Origin: an uncultured Lachnospiraceae bacterium
Lineage (GTDB): Bacteria; Bacillota; Clostridia; Lachnospirales; Lachnospiraceae
Direction: 5' to 3'
Assembly (NCBI GenBank): GCA_910577825.1
Contig: CAJTOK010000029.1
Location: forward strand, 1,001-43,341
DNA: 42,341 nucleotides
Under the pieces are notes generated by a model that was not told the origin of the DNA, did not search any database, and worked only from the letters and a program-made list of their open reading frames with translations. Every line of letters begins with the position of its first letter. Positions within the stretch are counted from its first letter, which is position 1. Of this stretch, positions 24,668-33,043 are shown in pieces. Position numbers and translations under genes: made by a program.

Positions 24668-25794
24668 AAAAATTAACTATAAAAAATTTTAAATCCTTTA
24701 AGAATGAAACAATTTTTGATTTTACAAGGACAGATTACAAATTATTAGAGCAGAATGTTTGTGATGGCATATTAAAGGGAGCATTGTTTGTAGGTGGCAA
24801 TGCTTCTGGAAAAACTAATGCAATCCAGCCAGTAATGATTTTATTAGATTTACTTTTCAGAAACCAATATATAAATCTGCTTCCTGCCCAATGTTTTTTT
24901 TCTGAAGAACGGAGAACCAGTTTTAAATATGAATTTGTTATTGACGGTCATGATATTATATATTCATTTTCATTTTCAGCAAATAATTTTGTAAAAGAAC
25001 AGCTTTTATTTGATAAAGATATAATTATTAAAAGAGATGGAAATAATTCAGAATTATATTTAGATAAAGAACAGTATTCTTATAATACAGACCCTTCATT
25101 ATTATTTTTAAGGCAAGTATATTTTAGTACAAGGTTTTCAGGAAATGAGGTATTAATAAAATGGTTTGAATTTCTAAAAAATTCAGTATTTATTAATGCT
25201 TATACAAAAGAAACACATTTTTATAATGATGAGGATTTTAGATGTAATATGTATATAAGTAAAAATGGTGAGGAACAGATAAATAATTTTTTAAAAAAAT
25301 ATAATTTTGATTACACAATAAAATATACTAATTTAACGGGTATATATGGGCTGGTTGAGTCACCTGATGAAAATGGAAAAGCTGTTTATTTTGAAAAAAA
25401 GGGAATAAATGTACCAGTTCCATTTATGATGGAATCAGCAGGAAACCAGAACTTGCTTAATTTATTACCAGTAATCCTTCACTCTGTAAAAAAAGGCGGC
25501 ATGTTATTAATTGATGAATTTAGCAGCGGGCTTCATAATAAACTTGAAGAACTTTTAGTAAAATATATTATGGAAAATGGTGTAAATACACAGCTGTTTT
25601 TTGTTTCACATTCCACAAACCTTCTTTCATGCTCATTATTACGTCCAGACCAGATATATACATTAGAAATAAATGGAAATGAAGGAAGCAGTATATCACG
25701 TTTTTCAGATGAGAACCCACGGGTTTCACAAAATCTTGAAAAAATGTATCTAAGTGGTGTATTTGGAGGCATACCAGAATATGAAACTGAATAA
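24661..25794 (+). CDS. ABC/OLD-type ATPase (AAA_15/AAA_21), first gene of a putative defence pair
   Basis: The 377-residue protein opens with LKKLTIKNFKSFKNETIFDF, the classic start of RecF/OLD-like ATPases. Walker A is GGNASGKT (45-52), Walker B is GGMLLIDEFSSGLH with Asp285 and Glu286, and the switch histidine is in FVSHS (His317). There is an ESAGNQNLLNLLP segment in the place of the ABC signature. There is no TOPRIM or helicase domain; a TOPRIM-like protein is encoded by the next, overlapping gene. Split ATPase/TOPRIM pairs include RloAB and PARIS (AriA/AriB), which defend against phage, so such a role is inferred. The gene is AT-rich compared with polA upstream. The ATG at 24661 has an AAAGGGGCAGGA region ahead of it. 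Confidence 0.85.
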   Translation: MLKKLTIKNFKSFKNETIFDFTRTDYKLLEQNVCDGILKGALFVGGNASGKTNAIQPVMILLDLLFRNQYINLLPAQCFFSEERRTSFKYEFVIDGHDIIYSFSFSANNFVKEQLLFDKDIIIKRDGNNSELYLDKEQYSYNTDPSLLFLRQVYFSTRFSGNEVLIKWFEFLKNSVFINAYTKETHFYNDEDFRCNMYISKNGEEQINNFLKKYNFDYTIKYTNLTGIYGLVESPDENGKAVYFEKKGINVPVPFMMESAGNQNLLNLLPVILHSVKKGGMLLIDEFSSGLHNKLEELLVKYIMENGVNTQLFFVSHSTNLLSCSLLRPDQIYTLEINGNEGSSISRFSDENPRVSQNLEKMYLSGVFGGIPEYETE

Positions 25795-26542
25795 AAACAA
25801 AAGAATTGGAGAAGTAATATTTATAGTTGAGGGTGAAAAGCATGAGTTTAACTTGATAAAAAGAATATTTACTGATGTGCTGGGTTATACACAAATCCAA
25901 AAAAGAAGAGGAAAAGCAGATTACTATATAAAAAACAAAGATAAGTATAGTAAAGTTGCAGTTATTAACACTAAAACATCAAATATTGCATCTATAAATG
26001 AAAAAGAATATCTGGATAATATATTTGCGGAGCTAATTGAAATACATAAATTTAATGTAAACAATGCTGCTATTTATTATTTGTTTGACCGTGACCCGGA
26101 GTCAAATGTAAATGCAGAATTAATACTTGGCCTTATACACACACTAAAAAATTCACGTGAAAATGAAAATAATATTAATGGCGGCATGCTTATTTTAAGT
26201 TACCCATCTATTGAATCATATGAGGTTTCAAATTTTGTAGACCAGTCATATAAATTGTGTTTCAGGCTGGGAGTGGAGATGAAGGAGTACATAAACAGCA
26301 ATGCTAAAACTATTTCTATGAATAAGATAAATGAAGAAAGCATTATACATGCTGTATTAGAAATGAAAAGATTACTGGAAAATAATAATTTTCTAAATAA
26401 TATACCAGATTTGTTAGAAGATTTTTCTATAGTTAATGAAAATGTTTTCAAGTTTGAGGAAAAATGTCTTTATGAAAATAATAGTTTTTATTTATTGTCA
26501 ATGTTATCTTGTGTATTATTGGATTTAGGGATATTATATTAG
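25781..26542 (+). CDS. RloB/DUF4435-like TOPRIM protein, second gene of a putative defence pair
   Basis: From the ATG at 25781, which overlaps the ATPase stop and follows GGAGG by 11 bases, the product has 253 residues. It shows the TOPRIM signs FIVEGEKHE with Glu17, and YYLFDRDPES with Asp103 and Asp105 as the DxD pair. A later SYPSIESYEVSNF resembles the SNPxxE segment of RloB-type proteins. These features predict a metal-dependent nuclease controlled by the ATPase. An upstream in-frame ATG at 25754 lies deeper inside the ATPase gene and has no ribosome binding site. The gene ends 34 bases before coaE. Function is predicted from domain order only. Confidence 0.75.
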   Translation: MKLNKNKRIGEVIFIVEGEKHEFNLIKRIFTDVLGYTQIQKRRGKADYYIKNKDKYSKVAVINTKTSNIASINEKEYLDNIFAELIEIHKFNVNNAAIYYLFDRDPESNVNAELILGLIHTLKNSRENENNINGGMLILSYPSIESYEVSNFVDQSYKLCFRLGVEMKEYINSNAKTISMNKINEESIIHAVLEMKRLLENNNFLNNIPDLLEDFSIVNENVFKFEEKCLYENNSFYLLSMLSCVLLDLGILY

Positions 26543-26576
26543 TATTATATAAATATTAAAGATAGGGGTGGGAAAT

Positions 26577-27173
26577 ATGTTTGTTATAGGAATTACAGGA
26601 GGAGTTGGAAGTGGAAAGTCGCTTGTAGCAAAACTTGCCAGTAAAAAATATAATGCAGAACTTCTTATAGCTGATAAACTGGCACATATTGTAATGGAAC
26701 CTGGAAACACTGGATATAATAAAATTATAGAAAAGTTTGGCAGTGGGATTCTTGGGGAAGAAGGAAATATTGACAGGAAAAAACTTGCAGATATTATATT
26801 TAATAATGATAAAGCACGCCTGGAACTTAATTCAATAATACATCCAGAGGTTATAAAATATATTGAAAAATATATTAATGACAGAAAGGGACAGGACGGG
26901 TATATAATACTTGAAACAGCAATTATGTATGAAACAGGCTGTGACAAGCTCTGTGATGAAACATGGTATATACATGTACCAGCAGATATAAGGATAAAAA
27001 GGCTTTCTGGCAACAGGGGCTATACAGAAGAAAAATCCCGTTCTATTATTGCAAAACAGAAACCAGATAGTTTTTTTATAGAAAGGGCTGGCAGGGTTAT
27101 TGAAAATTCAGGAAAAATAAAAGACCTTGAAAATGAACTCGCCATGCTGCCAGATAATTTAAAAAATGATTGA
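26577..27173 (+). CDS. coaE: Dephospho-CoA kinase
   Basis: The 198-residue enzyme catalyses the last step of coenzyme A synthesis, phosphorylation of dephospho-CoA. It starts FVIGITGGVGSGKS, with the P-loop at residues 8-15, followed by IADKLAHIVM and a LETAIMYETG segment in the LID/CoA region. The ATG at 26577 follows AGGGGTGGGA; a GTG three codons earlier would overlap this site. coaE often follows polA in Clostridia, and here the two are separated by the ATPase/TOPRIM pair. Its last 8 bases overlap the response regulator gene. Confidence 0.95.
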   Translation: MFVIGITGGVGSGKSLVAKLASKKYNAELLIADKLAHIVMEPGNTGYNKIIEKFGSGILGEEGNIDRKKLADIIFNNDKARLELNSIIHPEVIKYIEKYINDRKGQDGYIILETAIMYETGCDKLCDETWYIHVPADIRIKRLSGNRGYTEEKSRSIIAKQKPDSFFIERAGRVIENSGKIKDLENELAMLPDNLKND

Positions 27174-27837
27174 AATTTATTATATTGAAGATGATATATC
27201 TATATCTGGTGCCGTTAAAGAATACCTGGCAGGATATGGTTATAAAGTTATGGTTTTTAATACAATTAAAAGTGCAAAACAGGCTTTAACAAATACATGC
27301 CCGTCACTGGTACTTGCCGACTGGAATATGCCAGACGGGGACGGAAACCAGCTCTGCCAGTGGATACGCAGCCAGTGGCAGGAACTGCCTGTAATATTTA
27401 TAACTGTAAGAGGTGATGCCAGTGATATGGCAGCCGGTTTTAAAAATGGTGCAGATGACTATATAGTAAAACCATTTGAACTTGAAATCCTGCTTCTGCG
27501 TATTAGTGCCCTGCTGCGCAGGACAGGGAATGTATCAGGGCAGTACCTGTCATGTGGCAGTATTTTACTTGATAAAAACCGCATGATGGTATTATGCGGA
27601 GGTGAACAGGCAGACTTAAGCCAGTCAGAATACCAGCTTCTTTTATATTTATTACAGAATAAAGGCAGGACAGTTACAAGGGAAAAACTTCTTGAAAATA
27701 TCTGGGATATAAATGGAAACTATGTTAATGATAATACACTTACCGTTACAATAAAACGCCTGCGCAAAAAACTGCACCAGCCAGAATGTCTTAAAACAGT
27801 AAGAAGCATTGGCTACCGTATGGAGGATATGGAATGA
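27166..27837 (+). CDS. OmpR-family response regulator
   Basis: The 223-residue protein has a receiver domain (1-115) with acidic residues Glu8, Asp9 and Asp10, phosphoacceptor Asp52 in LVLADWNMPDGDG, and Lys102 in YIVKPF. A winged-helix DNA-binding domain follows (about 130-223, with TVTIKRLRKKL and the closing SIGYRM). Its start lies inside coaE and has no clear ribosome binding site, so translation is probably coupled. It overlaps the histidine kinase gene by 4 bases (ATGA). It most likely controls the ABC transporter genes just downstream. Confidence 0.94.
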   Translation: MIEIYYIEDDISISGAVKEYLAGYGYKVMVFNTIKSAKQALTNTCPSLVLADWNMPDGDGNQLCQWIRSQWQELPVIFITVRGDASDMAAGFKNGADDYIVKPFELEILLLRISALLRRTGNVSGQYLSCGSILLDKNRMMVLCGGEQADLSQSEYQLLLYLLQNKGRTVTREKLLENIWDINGNYVNDNTLTVTIKRLRKKLHQPECLKTVRSIGYRMEDME

Positions 27838-29021
27838 ACCAGAAAAGTATAATAATACCAGTATTTTTTATTTTATCAGCCAGCCTGTTTTCCTCACTGC
27901 TGGCTGTATTTTTTATGGAAAGTTATTACAGTAAAATAAATTTTAAAATTTTATCCCAGATTAACAGCCAGATAATAAAAAAATATCCAGAAGCAGAACA
28001 GGAAATATTTTCAGCTTTAAAATCATATAAAGATAATCCTGTAACAGAAGAAGAAAACATTCTGGCAGCATATGGTTATAAACCAAAAGACTTTACAAAG
28101 CCTGTTTTAAAATATACCAATATTTTTATTTTTGCCAGTTTATCTGCCACAGCAGTTCTATATTTATCTGCACTGTTAATCTGGCATAGAAAAGAAACCC
28201 GCAATATAAGAAAACTTTCAGATTCCCTGGTTAAAGCCAATAATGGCGGCAGCTTTTCCATGCAGGAAGGAGAAGGGGAATTTTTTAAATTGCAGGATGA
28301 AATATATAAAACCGTAACCATGCTTTACCAGACAAAAGAAGAAGCATTAAAAGCCCGGAATAATTTTGCGGAAAACCTCTCAAATATAGCGCACCAGATT
28401 AAAACACAAGTTACATCAGTTTCTTTAACTTTGCAAAAAATAAAAGATAATCCAGATTTTTGTAATTCCTGCCCTGTTTTAACAGGAACCAGGGAAAAAG
28501 TTTTACAGCTCATTAATTTAGAAGAAAAACTTTTACTATTATCCCGTATTGATACAGGAATACTGCCTTTTAATAAAAAAGAAACAGATATTTTTACTGT
28601 ATTAATGCTTGCATCTGACAATCTTTATGAGCTTTTGCTAAAAGCGGATGTTACAATAGATATACCTGAGATGGGTGAGATGTTAATATATGCAGATATA
28701 GAATGGACAATGGAAGCGTTTATAAATATATTTAAAAACTGTATGGAACATACACCGGCCGGAGGCACTGTTTATTGTGCATATACGCAGAATCCAGTCT
28801 ATACACAAATAAAAATATGGGATAATGGCACAGGATTTGCAAAAGAAGATATACCACATATTTTTGAAAAATTCTACCGGGGCAGAAATTCTTTAAACAG
28901 TGGTACAGGAATAGGGCTTTTTCTTGCAAAGTCAATTATTGAAAGCCAGAACGGGACAATTAGTGCAAGTAACATGCCAGAGGGCGGGGCTTGTTTTGAA
29001 ATACGTTTTTACAGTCACTGA
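27834..29021 (+). CDS. Sensor histidine kinase
   Basis: The 395-residue kinase has two membrane helices (about 7-28 and 94-118) enclosing a short 65-residue external loop. A linker follows, then the H-box NIAHQIKTQVTSV with His187, the N-box FKNCMEH, and the G-boxes DNGTGFA and GTGIGLFLAK. The Cys-containing stretch after the H-box (DFCNSCPVL) is unusual. The HQIKT form of the H-box occurs in kinases paired with peptide-antibiotic ABC transporters. With the response regulator it forms a two-component system, probably sensing a cell-envelope or antimicrobial peptide signal. Confidence 0.94.
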   Translation: MNQKSIIIPVFFILSASLFSSLLAVFFMESYYSKINFKILSQINSQIIKKYPEAEQEIFSALKSYKDNPVTEEENILAAYGYKPKDFTKPVLKYTNIFIFASLSATAVLYLSALLIWHRKETRNIRKLSDSLVKANNGGSFSMQEGEGEFFKLQDEIYKTVTMLYQTKEEALKARNNFAENLSNIAHQIKTQVTSVSLTLQKIKDNPDFCNSCPVLTGTREKVLQLINLEEKLLLLSRIDTGILPFNKKETDIFTVLMLASDNLYELLLKADVTIDIPEMGEMLIYADIEWTMEAFINIFKNCMEHTPAGGTVYCAYTQNPVYTQIKIWDNGTGFAKEDIPHIFEKFYRGRNSLNSGTGIGLFLAKSIIESQNGTISASNMPEGGACFEIRFYSH

Positions 29022-29091
29022 GTTGTCACTTTGCTTTGCTATAATAAAATTATAAGAAATACATAATTTAATAGCAAAGGGGAAATTAAAA

Positions 29092-29784
29092 TTGGAAATT
29101 TTAAGATGTGAAAATGTTAAAAAAATATATGGCACAGGGGATAACCAGGTGGCAGCACTGGACGGGGTAAACCTGTCAGTAGAAAAAGGGGAATTTGTTG
29201 CAATTATGGGCGCTTCAGGCTCTGGCAAGTCAACATTAATGCACATTGCCGGGAGTGTAGACAAGCCTTCAGAGGGAAAAGTTATAGTCTGTGGCATGGA
29301 TATTACTACATTAAACAAGAAACAGTCTGCAATATTCCGCCGCAGGAAAGTGGGGCTTGTCTACCAGTTTTACAATCTTATACCTACACTGGATATAAGA
29401 AAAAATATACTTATGCCGCTTTTGTTAGACAAAAAAGAACCAGATAAAGAGTATTTCAGCCAGATAATAAAATCACTTGGAATTGAAAATAAACTGGACC
29501 TGCTTCCAGACCAGTTATCAGGAGGACAGCAGCAAAGGGTGGCTATTGCACGTTCACTGGTATACCGCCCTGCCCTGCTTCTTGCCGATGAACCAACAGG
29601 AAGCCTTGACCGGGAGAATGGCAGGGAAGTTGTAGATATGCTGAAATTATCCAGCCTTAATTTTGGACAGACCATTATAATAATTACCCATGATGAAAAA
29701 GTTGCTTTAGAAGCAGAAAGAATTGTAACAATAGAGGACGGGCATATTATTAGCGACCAGAAAAACGGGAAAGGACGGGACTAA
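29092..29784 (+). CDS. ABC transporter ATP-binding protein (MacB/LolD/BceA type)
   Basis: The 230-residue protein has Walker A GASGSGKST (40-48), signature LSGGQQQRVAIARSL and Walker B LLLADEPTGSLD. The sequence around CENVKKIYGTGDNQVAALDG is typical of the MacB/LolD/BceA branch, which powers mechanotransmission rather than import. The start is TTG at 29092 with AAAGGGGA 7-8 bases upstream; no ATG is suitably placed. It is followed 2 bases later by the permease and preceded by the two-component system. Confidence 0.94.
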   Translation: MEILRCENVKKIYGTGDNQVAALDGVNLSVEKGEFVAIMGASGSGKSTLMHIAGSVDKPSEGKVIVCGMDITTLNKKQSAIFRRRKVGLVYQFYNLIPTLDIRKNILMPLLLDKKEPDKEYFSQIIKSLGIENKLDLLPDQLSGGQQQRVAIARSLVYRPALLLADEPTGSLDRENGREVVDMLKLSSLNFGQTIIIITHDEKVALEAERIVTIEDGHIISDQKNGKGRD

Positions 29785-29786
29785 AT

Positions 29787-32006
29787 ATGTGGAAAGACTA
29801 TTCATTAAGTTATATAAAAAATAACAAATCTTCTGCAGTTACAATTATAACAGCATCTTTTATAGCAGCATTATTTCTTGCTTTTTTATGCAGCCTGTTT
29901 TACGATTTCTGGCTTGACAATATTAAAGGTACAGAGCTTTCTGAAGGAAGCTGGCACGGGCGTATTACAATAGAAAAAGATAAAGAAGCAGGCCTTGGAA
30001 AAATTAATAATTTTGCCAATGTAGAAAAAGTGGTTATTAATAAAGAATTATCAGGAGAAAATGAAATAGTAGCTGATATATATTTCCATAATAAAAGACA
30101 AGTATACAATGATATGTCTGAAATTATAAATCTGCCTGGACTGGAAAAAAGTAATGCCACATACAATTACCAGCTTTTATCCCTGTATTTTATCCGTATT
30201 CCAGGTGATAAAATGCCAAGGCTTCTAATGCCGTCTTACCTTGTAATAGTTATACTTGTATGTTTTTCACTTATATTAATAATACATGGCTCTTTTGCAA
30301 TATCAATGAACAGCAGGATACACCAGCTTGGCATTTTATCAAGCATAGGGGCATCACCAGGGCAGATAAGGGCATGTCTTTTGCAGGAAGCACTTATGCT
30401 TTCAATAGTGCCAGTATTTGCTGGCATTATAACTGGAAATTTGTTAAGCTTTATTACAATAAAGGCAATGGGTGCTTATGCCACAAATATAGCAGGAGGA
30501 CGGCGGGCATCATTTAGTTTTAGCATTACAATACTTGTACTGGTATTTATATTATCATTTTTTACAATATTAATTTCTGCATGGCTTCCAGCAAGGAAAC
30601 TAAGCAGGATAACACCACTTGAAGCAATACATGGCACAGACGGGCCGGGACTTAAAAAGAAAAAACATTCCCCTGTTTTATATGCAGTATGCGGAATAGA
30701 AGGTGAACTTTCAGGAAACTACTTAAAGACACAGAAAAAAGCTTTACGTGCAACATCAATATCACTTTTACTTGCTTTTTCAGGATTTATGCTGATGCAA
30801 TGCTTTTTTACACTTTCAGGTATCAGCGTAAAACATACCTACTTTGAAGCTTACAAAGATATATGGGACATTATGGTAACAGTAAAAGATACCAGTATAG
30901 AAGAATTTGGATTAAATAGCAGTATACAAGAGATTAGCGGGGTAAAAAACAGCATTGTATACCAGAAAGAAGAAGCAGAATGTATTATTCCAGCAGAAAA
31001 TATAAGCCAGGAATTACTTCTGGCAGGAGGCATTGAAAAAATAGCGGGCTCTTCCGTATATGCAAGAGGAAATTCATTTATATCAAAATCACCTGTTATC
31101 ATACTTGACGATAAAAGCTTTATAGAATTTTGCAGACAGGCAGGCATAACCCCGGAACTGGATGGTACAATTATATTAAATAGCATATGGGACAGCATAC
31201 ACAGCAACTTCAGAAACCCGGAATATATTACTTGTGTAAACGGAGGACTAAAAACAATTACACTGCAAAGAAAAGGAAGTACAGGAGAAAAAACTTCCAG
31301 TCTGGAAATACCAGTACTTGGATGCACAAAGCAAAAACCAGCTTTAAGAGAAGAATATGGCAAAGACAGTTTTGGGCTTGCACAATTTATTCCATTATCC
31401 CTGTGGAAAAAAATATCAGGACATATAGGGAATACAAAAAAAGATACTTATATATGTATACTTGCAGATAACAGGACAGATATTAATGAATTAAATATAC
31501 TTGAAAATAAAATAGTACAGCTTGCTGGTAAAAAATATAAAATAGAAAGCGAAAACAGAATCCAGGAGAAAATTACAAATAATGAAATTATAAAAGGGTA
31601 TAAACTGTTACTCGGAGCATTCTGTGTATTATTTGCAATTATTGGAGTTGTACATGTATTTTACAATACACTAGGATTTTTGCGCCAGAGGAAACGGGAA
31701 TTTGCAAGATATATGTCAATAGGTTTAACCGCAGAAGGAATTAAAAAAATATTTTTTATTGAAGCCTTAATTATTACATTACGCCCGCTTGCCATATCAT
31801 CCGCCATAACAATAACAGCCGTTATATTTATGTTAAAAGCAAGTTATTTAAAGCCACAGGAATTTATAAATGAAGCCCCTGTAATACCAGTTTTAATATT
31901 TATACTGGCAGTTCTGGCATTTACAGCACTGGCATACTGGGCAGGCGGTAAAAAAATACTAAAAATAAACCTGGCAGAAACCTTGCGTAATGACACTTTA
32001 AGATAA
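29787..32006 (+). CDS. FtsX-type ABC transporter permease
   Basis: The 739-residue protein has about 8 membrane helices (roughly 18-42, 146-172, 201-228, 245-270, 322-345, 607-632, 659-684, 697-721). That is two FtsX-like halves, each with a large extracytoplasmic segment: 43-145 and the larger 346-605. HQLGILSSIGASPGQIRACL and KREFARYMSIGLTAEGIKK are the paired coupling segments after the helices. It pairs with the ATPase upstream. BceB-type detoxification permeases have about 10 helices with one large loop, so this is a related but distinct layout. Resistance to, or signalling about, antimicrobial peptides is the best guess. A terminator follows. Confidence 0.9.
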   Translation: MWKDYSLSYIKNNKSSAVTIITASFIAALFLAFLCSLFYDFWLDNIKGTELSEGSWHGRITIEKDKEAGLGKINNFANVEKVVINKELSGENEIVADIYFHNKRQVYNDMSEIINLPGLEKSNATYNYQLLSLYFIRIPGDKMPRLLMPSYLVIVILVCFSLILIIHGSFAISMNSRIHQLGILSSIGASPGQIRACLLQEALMLSIVPVFAGIITGNLLSFITIKAMGAYATNIAGGRRASFSFSITILVLVFILSFFTILISAWLPARKLSRITPLEAIHGTDGPGLKKKKHSPVLYAVCGIEGELSGNYLKTQKKALRATSISLLLAFSGFMLMQCFFTLSGISVKHTYFEAYKDIWDIMVTVKDTSIEEFGLNSSIQEISGVKNSIVYQKEEAECIIPAENISQELLLAGGIEKIAGSSVYARGNSFISKSPVIILDDKSFIEFCRQAGITPELDGTIILNSIWDSIHSNFRNPEYITCVNGGLKTITLQRKGSTGEKTSSLEIPVLGCTKQKPALREEYGKDSFGLAQFIPLSLWKKISGHIGNTKKDTYICILADNRTDINELNILENKIVQLAGKKYKIESENRIQEKITNNEIIKGYKLLLGAFCVLFAIIGVVHVFYNTLGFLRQRKREFARYMSIGLTAEGIKKIFFIEALIITLRPLAISSAITITAVIFMLKASYLKPQEFINEAPVIPVLIFILAVLAFTALAYWAGGKKILKINLAETLRNDTLR

Positions 32007-32025
32007 AATTAACAATAAAAATTAT

Positions 32026-32074
32026 AAAAAGTGTAAAACCCCCTAAACATTATTCAGGGATTTACACTTTTTAT
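32026..32074. terminator. Bidirectional terminator after the ABC permease
   Basis: AAAAAGTGTAAA (32026-32037) pairs with TTTACACTTTTT (32061-32072), with an inner CCCT/AGGG pairing. A and T runs flank both arms, serving the convergent genes on both sides. Confidence 0.9.
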
Positions 32075-32076
32075 TA

Positions 32077-32730
32077 TTATACAAGATGCCCCATATACCA
32101 TATTACAAGCGGGAGATTAAGGTGCGCTTCAATAAAACTTCCTGCGGCTATAAGAACCAGGCAAAGAACAATAAAAGGAAACTGCTGCAATGCCAGTTTT
32201 CCTTTTTTCTGTTTAGGGGAATAACTATATGTATTTTCATATGGATAATCACTAACACACAATATAAATTCATTATGCAGCTTATCACAATGTGCAATTA
32301 TTGCAAGATAAACAGGAATAAAAACAAGAACCTGCGGGCAGAGATAACATAAAAACCGCACTATTCCAGGGATTCCATGCAATATAATATTAAATGCGAG
32401 CAAAAGCCCGTTAGTAAATCCTGTATAAAGTGAAAATGCACAATAATAATATGTCCAGAGATTAGTAAGCGAAAATAAATATAGAAATATAAAAAGTTTA
32501 ACATTTCTTTTAACAGCCAGCAGGAAAATATCTGATTTATCAATATCAAGCCCAGGTATATTATTAATAGTTTCATTATAAATAGTAATAAGCGGCGAAT
32601 ACAAATTCTCTTTTAATAGATGTCCTGTTACACATCCTGCTATAATTCCAATTACAGCAAAAAACAATGTGATTTTACATACTACAGGAAGTTTTTTATG
32701 TGCAGTATTCTTTTTTGGGACAGATTTCAT
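32077..32730 (-). CDS. SpoIIM-like integral membrane protein
   Basis: The 217-residue protein has a basic cytoplasmic N-terminus, a first helix with FFAVIGIIAGCVTGHLL, three central hydrophobic segments and a final helix, about 5 in all. The helix layout with a central GIPGIVRFLCYLCPQ and a late FIVLCLVLIAAGSFIEAHLN resembles stage II sporulation protein M of Clostridia, part of the engulfment peptidoglycan machinery. It lies alone, without other sporulation genes. A GGAGG ribosome binding site sits 6 bases before the ATG. The family call is moderate; the membrane topology is clear. Confidence 0.65.
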   Translation of the reverse strand: MKSVPKKNTAHKKLPVVCKITLFFAVIGIIAGCVTGHLLKENLYSPLITIYNETINNIPGLDIDKSDIFLLAVKRNVKLFIFLYLFSLTNLWTYYYCAFSLYTGFTNGLLLAFNIILHGIPGIVRFLCYLCPQVLVFIPVYLAIIAHCDKLHNEFILCVSDYPYENTYSYSPKQKKGKLALQQFPFIVLCLVLIAAGSFIEAHLNLPLVIWYMGHLV

Positions 32731-33043
32731 TAAACCTCCACAGGATTCTTATAAAATCCAAATTATTTGTTCATATATAAATATGGGACAATCATATAAT
32801 TTATGTATAAAAAATATAACGGACAAAATATATAATAAAATATAATTTCTGGATTTAAAAATAGAAATATAGCAGAAAAATTGTAATGTTTTGTCAAATA
32901 TACAAAATATAAAACGAACAGAAGAATAATTTGCCGGAGCATTATAATTGAAGCAGGCTGTATTCTGCATTATTCTGTTATTAACATAGAAATTTATGCG
33001 TATTTTACAAGACATTTAAAACTTTGAAAGGAATTACTTAAAT
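32731..33043. other. 313-bp intergenic region between divergent genes
   Basis: Very AT-rich sequence that should contain both divergent promoters. Several TATAAT-like boxes occur near 32800-32850, but composition makes them unreliable. No RNA gene, strong hairpin or reading frame with a ribosome binding site was seen. Confidence 0.5.
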
